From an uncultured Oscillospiraceae bacterium (GTDB taxonomy: Bacteria; Bacillota; Clostridia; UBA1212; SIG427), in the NCBI GenBank assembly GCA_902465325.1, contig CABQMV010000115.1, forward strand, positions 1 through 5,607: DNA of 5,607 nucleotides, in the 5' to 3' direction. Below, piece after piece: positions 1 to 5,582 of the stretch (its first letter is position 1; every line of letters starts with the position of its first letter). The notes under the pieces were generated by a model. It was not told where the DNA came from, searched no databases, and was given only the letters and a program-made list of their open reading frames with translations. Both the position numbers and the translations under genes were made by a program.

Positions 1-549
1 ACACTGCCTACGGGAAATTATATGGTATTTTTCGGTTCATACCAGTATTTAAAGGAAATAGAAAGCAGGCTGCCAAAAGAACTGATGGGCACGACGATTG
101 TACGTCAGCCTACAGGAACCCGGCCCGATGTGCGGGAGAAGTTTCTGCGGGACTTTGTTCCCTCACCCGACAAGACCCGAATCGGATTGTGCGTATTGGG
201 GGGGATCTATTCTGAAGGAGTGGATTTAGTAGGGGACCGGCTCAGCGGTGTGATTGTGGTGGGCGTGGGTCTGCCCATGATCTGCAGGGAGAATGAAGTT
301 ATTCGGGCAGTAATCGGAAAGGATGAGCCTGAAAAAGGTTTTTGCGCAGCTTATGTATATCCGGGGATCAACAAGGTGCTTCAGGCAGCGGGGCGGGTTA
401 TCCGGACCGATACGGATCGGGGGTTTATTGTTTTCCTGGATGAACGTTATCAAAGCTATGAATACGAAGCGCTGATGCCTTCGGAATACCGTATGAACAG
501 AGCGGGAAATATAGAGGAAGTATTTCGTTTGATACGGGATTTTTTATAG
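1..549 (+). CDS. Rad3/DinG-type ATP-dependent DNA helicase, C-terminal part (5' end outside window)
   Basis: This is the C-terminal 182 codons of a superfamily 2 DNA helicase of the XPD/Rad3/DinG group, which unwinds DNA using ATP. The frame is open from base 1, reading TLPTGNYMVFFGSYQYL, so the ATG at 22 is an internal methionine and the gene starts upstream. The segment is the second RecA-like domain. GNYMVFFGSY (window residues 5-14) is the typical opening strand of this domain. GGIYSEGVDLVGDRL (67-81) is motif V, followed by the GVGLP stretch (88-92). YVYPGINKVLQAAGRVIR (118-135) contains helicase motif VI, with Q128, G131, R132 and R135 of the QAAGRVIR signature. The remaining 45 or so residues (DRGFIVFLDERY onward) are the usual short tail. 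The iron-sulphur and nucleotide-binding domains would lie upstream and cannot be checked. Clostridial homologues often carry an N-terminal nuclease-like domain. The ZIP transporter gene begins 26 bases downstream with no terminator seen between, so cotranscription is likely without implying a shared function. Confidence 0.9.
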   Translation, partial: TLPTGNYMVFFGSYQYLKEIESRLPKELMGTTIVRQPTGTRPDVREKFLRDFVPSPDKTRIGLCVLGGIYSEGVDLVGDRLSGVIVVGVGLPMICRENEVIRAVIGKDEPEKGFCAAYVYPGINKVLQAAGRVIRTDTDRGFIVFLDERYQSYEYEALMPSEYRMNRAGNIEEVFRLIRDFL

Positions 550-575
550 AGGTCCAGCGGGACAAGGAGGATTTT

Positions 576-1373
576 ATGTGGTTTTCTGTGGTAATCGGAA
601 TTTTAATTCCCTTTGTGGGTACTGCCTTAGGGGCAGGCACTGTTTTATTTGTAAAAGGAGAAATTAAGCCCGGCATTCAAAAAGCTTTGCTGGGATTTGC
701 TTCCGGGGTTATGATAGCGGCCTCAGTCTGGTCTCTTTTGATACCGGCCATTGAGATGGCGGGGACTCAGGGGTACAAAGAGGCTTTTGCCTGGTTTCCG
801 GCGGCGCTGGGGTTTTTACTGGGAATTGGATTTTTGCTTTTGTTGGACACATTGATCCCCCATTTGCATGTGAATTCCGAAGAACCGGAAGGTCTTCACG
901 GGAAGCCGGCTTCTATGGGAAGGTCTGCTATGCTGGTGCTGGCGGTGACCCTTCATAATATACCGGAAGGGATGGCTGTGGGCGTACTGTTTGCAGGAAT
1001 GGCTGCAGAAACCGGTATCTCCATGGCCGCTGCTTTTGCTTTGTCTGCAGGGATTGCTCTTCAAAATATTCCGGAGGGGGCTGTTATTTCCATGCCTCTG
1101 GCCGGAGGCGGACTTAGCAGGAAGCGGGCCTTTAGCTACGGCATCCTATCGGGCGTTGTGGAGCCGATCGGCGCTGCTCTTACTTTTTTGCTTACAGAGC
1201 TTGTTGCGTCGGTACTGCCCTATATTCTTTCCTTTGCGGCCGGCGCTATGATGTATGTGGTGGTGGAGGAGCTTATTCCGGAATCTCAGGAGGGGACGCA
1301 CAGCAACATTGGGACGATGGGCGCTGCGGCGGGCTTCGTGATTATGATGATATTGGATGTAGCGCTGGGATAA
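576..1373 (+). CDS. ZIP family divalent metal transporter, GufA-like
   Basis: A 265-residue inner membrane protein of the ZIP family, which moves zinc and often other divalent metals (iron, manganese, cadmium) into the cytoplasm. The length fits bacterial ZIP proteins. About eight hydrophobic segments can be read, near residues 1-25, 35-58, 72-95, 118-141, 147-172, 186-210, 213-231 and 245-264. The histidine-bearing cytoplasmic loop after the third segment (about 94-117, including PHLHV) is typical. The metal site signatures are present: HNIPEG at 127-132 (H127, N128, E131) in the fourth segment, QNIPEG at 163-168 (Q163, N164, E167) in the fifth, and VVVEELIPE at 228-236 (E231, E232) in the sixth. 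Glutamine instead of histidine at 163 is characteristic of the GufA subfamily, which includes the structurally known Bordetella ZIP. The ATG at 576 is supported by an AAGGAGG ribosome binding site at 564-570, five bases upstream. No metal-responsive operator was seen in the short upstream gap. The metal specificity cannot be read from sequence. Confidence 0.93.
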   Translation: MWFSVVIGILIPFVGTALGAGTVLFVKGEIKPGIQKALLGFASGVMIAASVWSLLIPAIEMAGTQGYKEAFAWFPAALGFLLGIGFLLLLDTLIPHLHVNSEEPEGLHGKPASMGRSAMLVLAVTLHNIPEGMAVGVLFAGMAAETGISMAAAFALSAGIALQNIPEGAVISMPLAGGGLSRKRAFSYGILSGVVEPIGAALTFLLTELVASVLPYILSFAAGAMMYVVVEELIPESQEGTHSNIGTMGAAAGFVIMMILDVALG

Positions 1374-1385
1374 AATGCAGTGGGC

Positions 1386-2090
1386 CTATCTTCGACGGTC
1401 ATTGCGGCTTACAATGGCCAGCAGCCTTACCAGCTGCATAACAGAAACTGCCAGCGCCGCCACATAGGTCATAGCCGCAGCGGAGAGAACCTGTTTGGCT
1501 CCTGGCTGTTCCTGGTCTGTAAGCAGTTTGTTCTGTTCTATTGCCCGAAGCGCCCGGCGGCTGGCATTGAACTCTGTAGGAAGGGTAACCAGCTGAAATA
1601 GCGTGCTGACCGCAAAGCAGCCTACGCCTGCATAGGCAATGTAGATTAAATGGCTGCCGGTATAGGAGAGGAGAATTCCCAGAAGAATAAGAGGGAGGGC
1701 AGCCTTGGAGCCGATGCTGGTGGCAGGAATAATCATATTCCGGAGGGTCAGCGGCTTATAGCGTTCTGCATGCTGAACGGCGTGTCCTGCTTCGTGACAG
1801 GCAACGCCCACCGCTGCTATGGAAGCAGAATTGTATACTTCAGCAGAAAGCTGAATGGTTTTACTCCGGGGATTATAATGATCAGAGAGGTGTCCTTCGC
1901 CGGAAGTAATGGCCACATCGTATACCCCATTTGCTTCTAATACCCTGCGTGCGGCTTCTGCACCGGTAATGCCGGAGCTGCAGACTATATCTGCGTATTT
2001 TTTAAAACTGCTGTTTACTCGTGTACTGCATATCATGGCGAACAGGACTGCCGGCAGTACCAGAACAATATATGTCCAATCTATATACAT
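1386..2090 (-). CDS. YugP-type membrane-associated zinc metallopeptidase
   Basis: A 234-residue protein of the YugP family of putative neutral zinc metallopeptidases, close in length to Bacillus subtilis YugP (about 225 residues). The zinc-binding HEAGH signature is at residues 99-103 (two histidine ligands, catalytic E100), inside GVACHEAGHAVQH. The third ligand is probably E173 in LPTEFNASRRA, the conserved motif following the third membrane segment. Four hydrophobic segments are visible: about 5-22 (N-terminal anchor), 130-147, 149-170 and 203-227. A conserved soluble stretch with DHYNPRSKTIQLS (70-82) precedes the active site, and the C-terminus is basic (RNDRRR). The start is supported by AGGAGG, seen as CCTCCT at 2098-2103 on the plus strand, seven bases before the ATG. 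The physiological substrate of the family is not established as far as I know; a membrane proteolysis or quality-control role is inference. The gene converges on the ZIP transporter with a 12-base gap. Confidence 0.92.
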   Translation of the reverse strand: MYIDWTYIVLVLPAVLFAMICSTRVNSSFKKYADIVCSSGITGAEAARRVLEANGVYDVAITSGEGHLSDHYNPRSKTIQLSAEVYNSASIAAVGVACHEAGHAVQHAERYKPLTLRNMIIPATSIGSKAALPLILLGILLSYTGSHLIYIAYAGVGCFAVSTLFQLVTLPTEFNASRRALRAIEQNKLLTDQEQPGAKQVLSAAAMTYVAALAVSVMQLVRLLAIVSRNDRRR

Positions 2091-2137
2091 GTTTTTGCCT
2101 CCTGAACCAGTTTACGGTATTCTTTCTTTTTCTATGC

Positions 2138-2166
2138 ATTTTACCACTGGAAAAAAGACTGTGCAA
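2138..2166 (-). promoter_or_regulatory. Candidate promoter of the YugP-type peptidase gene
   Basis: On the minus strand a TTGCAC -35 box (plus-strand 2161-2166) is followed after 17 bases by a TAAAAT -10 box (plus-strand 2138-2143). The -10 matches the sigma-A consensus at five of six positions, while the -35 keeps only the TTG core. Transcription would begin near 2131 and give a leader of about 40 bases carrying the AGGAGG site. Position and spacing are good but the -35 is weak, so this is a moderate call. Confidence 0.45.
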
Positions 2167-2206
2167 ATAAAGGAAAGTGTGTTTTTCACCGGCGTTGTAG
2201 AATGTG

Positions 2207-2216
2207 TGTATATACA
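2207..2216. promoter_or_regulatory. Perfect palindrome TGTATATACA next to the operon promoter, possible operator
   Basis: TGTATATACA is a perfect 10-bp palindrome that ends at the base just before the TTGACT -35 box of the carboxyltransferase operon. It also lies upstream of the opposing peptidase promoter. A site here could bind a dimeric regulator and affect one or both divergent transcripts. It is short and AT-rich, so chance occurrence is quite possible. I do not recognise it as the site of a named regulator; it does not resemble a BirA or FapR operator. Confidence 0.25.
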
Positions 2217-2245
2217 TTGACTTTTACAGGCAATTTTTGTATAAT
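2217..2245 (+). promoter_or_regulatory. Sigma-A-type promoter of the carboxyltransferase operon
   Basis: TTGACT at 2217-2222 (five of six consensus matches) and TATAAT at 2240-2245 (perfect) are separated by the ideal 17 bases. Transcription would start near 2251-2253. This gives a leader of about 88 bases before the ATG at 2339 and serves the three carboxylase genes, whose later spacings (19 and 18 bases) leave no room for further standard promoters between genes. Confidence 0.85.
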
Positions 2246-2273
2246 GACGAAGATTTATTTTTTAATAAGAACT

Positions 2274-2301
2274 TCTGCATAATAAGAATCCGGAATGCAG
2301 A
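2274..2301 (+). promoter_or_regulatory. Inverted repeat in the 5' leader of the carboxyltransferase operon
   Basis: TCTGCAT (2274-2280) and ATGCAGA (2295-2301) form a perfect 7-bp stem around a 14-base loop that itself contains the palindrome TCCGGA (2289-2294). It sits about 22 bases after the predicted transcription start and is followed by TTTTAACTATAATTTT. The stem is modest in strength and the T run is short, so it is a poor terminator. It may be a regulatory or mRNA-stabilising hairpin, or a protein-binding repeat. It matches no riboswitch class that I recognise. Confidence 0.3.
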
Positions 2302-2320
2302 TTTTAACTATAATTTTAAC

Positions 2321-2332
2321 GGAGTTGGGGTG
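2321..2332 (+). promoter_or_regulatory. Weak ribosome binding region and alternative GTG start of the 12S-like gene
   Basis: No AGGAGG stands at the usual distance from the ATG at 2339. GGAG at 2321-2324 is 14 bases away, too far for an ideal site, whereas GGGG at 2327-2330 is eight bases away. An in-frame GTG at 2330-2332 sits five bases after GGAG and would add only three residues (fMet-Cys-Arg). Either start is possible. Family alignment favours the ATG, because the protein then opens with MTAREKI, while the ribosome site slightly favours the GTG. Confidence 0.4.
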
Positions 2333-2338
2333 TGTAGG

Positions 2339-3763
2339 ATGACGGCAAGAGAAAAAATAGAGTGTTTATTTGACAGCGGTACTTTTGTTGAAACTGACGC
2401 CTATGTGGTATCCAGAGCGGCGGAGTTAAATGCCGAGAAGATTCCGGGAGACGGAGTTGTAGCCGGATATGGCACTATGGATGGGCGACTGGTATATGCG
2501 GCTGCTCAGGAGTCCTCCTTTATGGGAGGGGCCCTGGGAGAAATGCAGGCAAAGAAAATAGCGGATACAGTGGAGCGGGCAGCTCGGATGGGTGCGCCGT
2601 ATATCGGGCTTTTAGATTGCAGCGGAGCACGCATACAGGAGGGGCTTGATGCATTGGCGGGCTTCGGACAGATTATAACGGCCATGTCCTCTGCTTCAGG
2701 TGTCATTCCCATGGTATCCGCAGTGATGGGCCCCTGCCCGGCGGGCATGAGCTTTGTAGCACAGCTGGCTGATTTTATCTTTATGACAGAAAAGGCTGCG
2801 ATGAGTGTAAACGGCGCGGAAGCGCTGAAGGCTGCGGGCAATCTGGAGGCCGATGAAAAAACGGTAGGCGGTGTGGAAATGAACACAGAGAAAAACGGCT
2901 GTGTGCATTTTACCGCAGACACAGATGAGGCCTGTCTTGCCAAGCTTAAAGAGCTGGTTGCCCTGCTGCCCGATAACAACCTTTCAGGTGCTCCCGCCGA
3001 GCTCTGTAATGACGATCTGAACAGAACCTCAGGGGAGCTTGCTTCTCTTACAAAGAAAGAGGCTTATAATGTAAAGGATGTTATAAGAGCTGTTACAGAC
3101 AATGGATACTTTCTGGAGGTTCATGAAAAGTTTGCGGGAAATATCGTGATTGGCTTTGGTAAAATGAACGGTTCTGTTATAGGCATTGTGGCCAATCAGA
3201 ATGCAGTACAGGAGGGGGCTCTCAGTGTGAAGGCCTGTATAAAAGCTTCCCGCTTTGTGCAGTTTTGTGATTCTTTTAATATTCCGATTCTGACGCTGAC
3301 GGATACAGCAGGCTTTGTACCTTGTATATGTGAAGAAAAACAGGGGCTGGCAAGAGCTCTGTCTAAATTGGTTTATACGTTCAGTCAGGCGACTGTGGCA
3401 AAAGTGAATGTGATTATTAACAAGGCGTACGGAAGCGCCTATGTGGCCATGAACAGTAAGAGCCTGGGCGCAGATTTTACTTATGCCTGGGAGGGCTCGG
3501 ACATTGCTCCGATGGAGCCCATTGCGTGTGCAAGCGTACTGTACCACGATGAAATTGCGGCTTCTGACGATCAGGCTGCCTGCCGGAAGGAAAAGGCGAA
3601 GGAATACCGGGCACAGTATGGAACGCCTCTGCATGCGGCTTCCAGAGGGTATGTGGATGATGTGATCGAGCCCTCTTCCACCAGGGCAAGGGTTATCAGT
3701 GCCTTTGAAATGCTGGCAACCAAAAGAGTAAGCGGTCCGGCGAGAAAACATGGAAACAAATAA
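2339..3763 (+). CDS. Acyl-CoA carboxyltransferase subunit (12S transcarboxylase / MmdA-like)
   Basis: A 474-residue biotin-dependent carboxyltransferase with two crotonase-like halves. It exchanges CO2 between carboxybiotin and an acyl-CoA (propionyl/methylmalonyl-CoA, acetyl/malonyl-CoA or glutaconyl-CoA in relatives). MTAREKIECLF (1-11) corresponds to the TARERI segment of MmdA and PccB; the 20-40 residue extension usual before it is absent. GDGVVAGYGTMDGRLVY (37-53), LLDCSGARIQEG (91-102) and the acyl-CoA oxyanion region GPCPAGM (131-137) mark the N-half. VGGVEMNTEKNGCVHF (176-191) matches the LGGAxTHxxxSGVAHF motif. The C-half carries LTDTAGFVPC (320-329) and NKAYGSAYVAMNSKSLGAD (361-379), the biotin-side pocket. 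The glycine pairs seen as AGGA and YGGAY in classic enzymes read PAGM and YGSAY here; clostridial relatives, from memory, share YGSAY. An open frame runs back to an ATG at 2204, but that start lies before the promoter and its 45 extra residues resemble nothing in the family. The biotin carrier gene follows after 19 bases. The substrate cannot be assigned; methylmalonyl/propionyl-CoA is the leading guess. Confidence 0.87.
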   Translation: MTAREKIECLFDSGTFVETDAYVVSRAAELNAEKIPGDGVVAGYGTMDGRLVYAAAQESSFMGGALGEMQAKKIADTVERAARMGAPYIGLLDCSGARIQEGLDALAGFGQIITAMSSASGVIPMVSAVMGPCPAGMSFVAQLADFIFMTEKAAMSVNGAEALKAAGNLEADEKTVGGVEMNTEKNGCVHFTADTDEACLAKLKELVALLPDNNLSGAPAELCNDDLNRTSGELASLTKKEAYNVKDVIRAVTDNGYFLEVHEKFAGNIVIGFGKMNGSVIGIVANQNAVQEGALSVKACIKASRFVQFCDSFNIPILTLTDTAGFVPCICEEKQGLARALSKLVYTFSQATVAKVNVIINKAYGSAYVAMNSKSLGADFTYAWEGSDIAPMEPIACASVLYHDEIAASDDQAACRKEKAKEYRAQYGTPLHAASRGYVDDVIEPSSTRARVISAFEMLATKRVSGPARKHGNK

Positions 3764-3767
3764 TATC

Positions 3768-3773
3768 AGGAGG
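3768..3773 (+). promoter_or_regulatory. Ribosome binding site deciding the start of the biotin carrier gene
   Basis: A consensus AGGAGG lies nine bases before the ATG at 3783. The frame is also open from an ATG at 3750, inside the end of the upstream gene, but no comparable site precedes it. Starting at 3783 gives MKKFNVTVNG, the usual beginning of 1.3S-type carriers. Confidence 0.85.
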
Positions 3774-3782
3774 TATGGCAAT

Positions 3783-4163
3783 ATGAAAAAGTTTAATGTA
3801 ACGGTAAACGGTACTAGCTATGAGGTTGAAGTAGAAGAGGTTAGCGGCTCTGCAGTTTCCGCAGCACCTGTCGCTCCTGCTGCGCCTGTTGCTCCTGTAG
3901 CGGCCCCTAAGGCAGCGCCGGCGGCTCCTGTATCTGCAGGCAGTGCCGGAAGCGTAAAGCTGGAGGCTCCCATGCCGGGAACTGTATTAAAGATTCATGT
4001 AAAAGCAGGAGATGCGGTAAAGAAGGGTGATACGGTACTGATTCTGGAGGCTATGAAAATGGAAAATGAAATTGCGGCTCCTGCAGACGGCGTCATTGCT
4101 TCTGTAAATGTTGCCCAGGGGGCGTCTGTGAATACGGGAGACGTTCTGGCAACCTTGAATTAA
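3783..4163 (+). CDS. Biotin carboxyl carrier protein (1.3S transcarboxylase / MmdC-like)
   Basis: A 126-residue free-standing biotin carrier that shuttles the carboxyl group between the two carboxyltransferases encoded on either side. The N-terminus MKKFNVTVNGTSYEVEVEEV (1-20) closely resembles the start of the 1.3S subunit of propionibacterial transcarboxylase (about 123 residues) and of MmdC/GcdC. It likely mediates docking to the partner subunits. Residues 27-50 form an Ala-Pro-Val linker, a flexible arm. The biotinyl domain spans about 57-126, with PMPGTV (63-68) and EAMKMEN (89-95), in which K92 is the lysine biotinylated by biotin protein ligase. APADGVI (99-105) completes the hammerhead fold. 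No membrane segment is present, so the protein is cytoplasmic, unlike OadG-fused forms. It sits 19 bases after the 12S-like gene and 18 before the 5S-like gene. The fold and the biotin site are certain; the assignment to a transcarboxylase rather than a decarboxylase or carboxylase rests on context. Confidence 0.94.
   Translation: MKKFNVTVNGTSYEVEVEEVSGSAVSAAPVAPAAPVAPVAAPKAAPAAPVSAGSAGSVKLEAPMPGTVLKIHVKAGDAVKKGDTVLILEAMKMENEIAAPADGVIASVNVAQGASVNTGDVLATLN
3861..3932 (+). repeat. Low-complexity Ala/Pro/Val-coding linker in the biotin carrier gene
   Basis: Imperfect repeats of GCTCCTG(C/T)-like units encode carrier residues 27-50 as runs of AP, APV and AAP. This is the usual mobile arm of biotin and lipoyl carriers. 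Repeats of this kind readily change length between strains, so linker length may vary without loss of function. Confidence 0.6.
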
Positions 4164-4181
4164 AGAAACGGGGGAATTGAA

Positions 4182-5579
4182 ATGAGAAAGGTTAAGATTA
4201 CAGAAACCGTTCTCCGTGACGCGCATCAGTCCCTGATTGCCACCAGAATGTCCACAGAGGAAATGCTTCCTATTGTGGAAAAACTGGATCATATAGGATA
4301 CAATGCGCTGGAGGCCTGGGGCGGTGCGACCTTTGATGCGTCGCTGCGTTTTCTGAATGAGGATCCCTGGGAGCGGTTAAGAAAAATAAAGGACAAGGCC
4401 AAAAAGACCCCGCTTCAGATGCTGCTGAGAGGTCAGAATTTACTGGGGTATAAGCACTATGCAGATGATGTGGTGGATTATTTTGTGCAGAAGGCGGTTG
4501 CCAATGGAATCAATATCATCCGGATTTTTGATGCGCTAAACGATACCAGAAATATTGAAAGGGCGATGAAGGCCACCAAAAAAGAAGGCGGCCATGCCCA
4601 GGCCTGCTTCAGCTATACGGTCAGTCCCTATCACAGTTTGGATGTGTTTGTAAAAGACGCTGTGCGGATGGTAGAGATGGGAGCGGATTCTATCTGTATC
4701 AAGGATATGGCAGCACTGCTGCTTCCCTATGAGGCCTATGAGCTTGTAAAGGCACTGAAGGAGAATGTGAAGGTTCCGATTGAGCTGCACACCCACTATA
4801 CCAGCGGCTGCGGTTCAATGACCTATCTGAAAGCCATTGAGGCTGGCGTGGATATTATAGACTGTGCGATTTCTCCTTTCGCTATGGGAACCTCCCAGCC
4901 TGCCACAGAGCCTATGGTGGCTACTCTGAAGGGGACAGAATACGATACGGGTTTGGATTTGACACAGCTCAGCGAGATTGCCGCATATTTCCGGCCTATC
5001 AGAGAAAAGTATATTGCAGCTGGGAAGCTGGATCCCAAAATGCTGGGCGTGGATGTAAACGCTCTGATTTATCAGGTCCCCGGCGGAATGCTTTCCAACT
5101 TAGTATCTCAGCTTAAACAGGCAAATGCCATGGATAAATATGACGAGGTGCTGAATGAAGTTCCGAAAGTAAGAGCGGATATGGGGTATCCGCCTCTGGT
5201 AACGCCCTCCAGTCAGATTGTAGGCTCTCAGGCAGTGCTCAATGTACTCAGCGGTCAGCGGTATAAGGTTGTGACCAAGGAGACGAAGGGAATTGTGAAA
5301 GGAGAGTATGGAAGGACTCCTGCCCCTATTTCTGAAGAAATCAAGCAGCTTATCCTGAAGGGAGAGGAGCAGATTACCTGCCGTCCGGCGGACTTGATTG
5401 AGCCCGAGCTGGATAAGATAAGAAATGAGATCAAGGAATATATAGAGCAGGATGAGGATGTACTGACCTATGCACTGTTTCCAAAACAGGCTGTGGATTT
5501 CTTTAAGTCCAGGCAGACTGCGAAATACAAAATAGACGGTGTGAAGGTGGACTATAAAAACGCTACCCATCCGGTTTAA
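4182..5579 (+). CDS. Pyruvate/oxaloacetate carboxyltransferase without biotin domain (5S transcarboxylase / OadA-like)
   Basis: A 465-residue cytoplasmic carboxyltransferase of the pyruvate carboxylase/OadA/5S group. It transfers CO2 between carboxybiotin and pyruvate/oxaloacetate in a metal-containing TIM barrel. ETVLRDAHQSLIATRM (8-23) carries metal ligand D13. WGGATFD (46-52), RFLNEDPWERLR (56-67) and MLLRGQNLLGY (80-90) line the pyruvate site. IKDMAALL (173-180) holds K174, the lysine expected to be carbamylated. HTHYTSG (203-209) gives the histidine ligands H203 and H205. The conserved C-terminal domain follows, with QVPGGMLSNL (298-307), PPLVTPSSQIVGSQAV (337-352), RPAD (401-404) and EDVLTYALFP (425-434). 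OadA proteins of about 590 residues end in a fused biotin domain; this one stops at HPV without it, like the 505-residue 5S subunit, and therefore depends on the separate carrier encoded 18 bases upstream. GGGGGA at about 4169-4174 is the ribosome site for the ATG. The identity of the fold and reaction is strong. Whether it runs as transcarboxylase or as part of a decarboxylase depends on genes outside the window. Confidence 0.93.
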   Translation: MRKVKITETVLRDAHQSLIATRMSTEEMLPIVEKLDHIGYNALEAWGGATFDASLRFLNEDPWERLRKIKDKAKKTPLQMLLRGQNLLGYKHYADDVVDYFVQKAVANGINIIRIFDALNDTRNIERAMKATKKEGGHAQACFSYTVSPYHSLDVFVKDAVRMVEMGADSICIKDMAALLLPYEAYELVKALKENVKVPIELHTHYTSGCGSMTYLKAIEAGVDIIDCAISPFAMGTSQPATEPMVATLKGTEYDTGLDLTQLSEIAAYFRPIREKYIAAGKLDPKMLGVDVNALIYQVPGGMLSNLVSQLKQANAMDKYDEVLNEVPKVRADMGYPPLVTPSSQIVGSQAVLNVLSGQRYKVVTKETKGIVKGEYGRTPAPISEEIKQLILKGEEQITCRPADLIEPELDKIRNEIKEYIEQDEDVLTYALFPKQAVDFFKSRQTAKYKIDGVKVDYKNATHPV

Positions 5580-5582
5580 TCT

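Noticed and set aside
1374..1412. Terminator between the converging ZIP and peptidase genes, including a CATTG/CAATG stem near 1400-1415 and a GCAGTG/CATTGC pairing
   Set aside because: The stems are short, mismatched or widely spaced, lie partly in coding sequence, and no T run follows on either strand.
1909..2220. A plus-strand open frame across the start of the peptidase gene and the intergenic region
   Set aside because: It overlaps the conserved N-terminus of the YugP-type gene on the other strand, has no recognisable motif, and runs through the promoter region.
2309..2314. A second TATAAT as a separate promoter of the carboxyltransferase operon
   Set aside because: No acceptable -35 box is found 16-18 bases upstream and there is no TGn extension, whereas the promoter at 2217-2245 is near consensus.
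3029..3781. A 250-codon minus-strand open frame antisense to the 12S-like gene
   Set aside because: It covers the well-conserved C-half of the carboxyltransferase. Its translation shows no family motif and looks like a codon-bias shadow.
4182..5579. A truncated OadA that has lost its biotin domain through mutation
   Set aside because: The frame ends cleanly, a separate biotin carrier is encoded just upstream, and the 5S transcarboxylase subunit naturally lacks this domain, so this is a natural split form.
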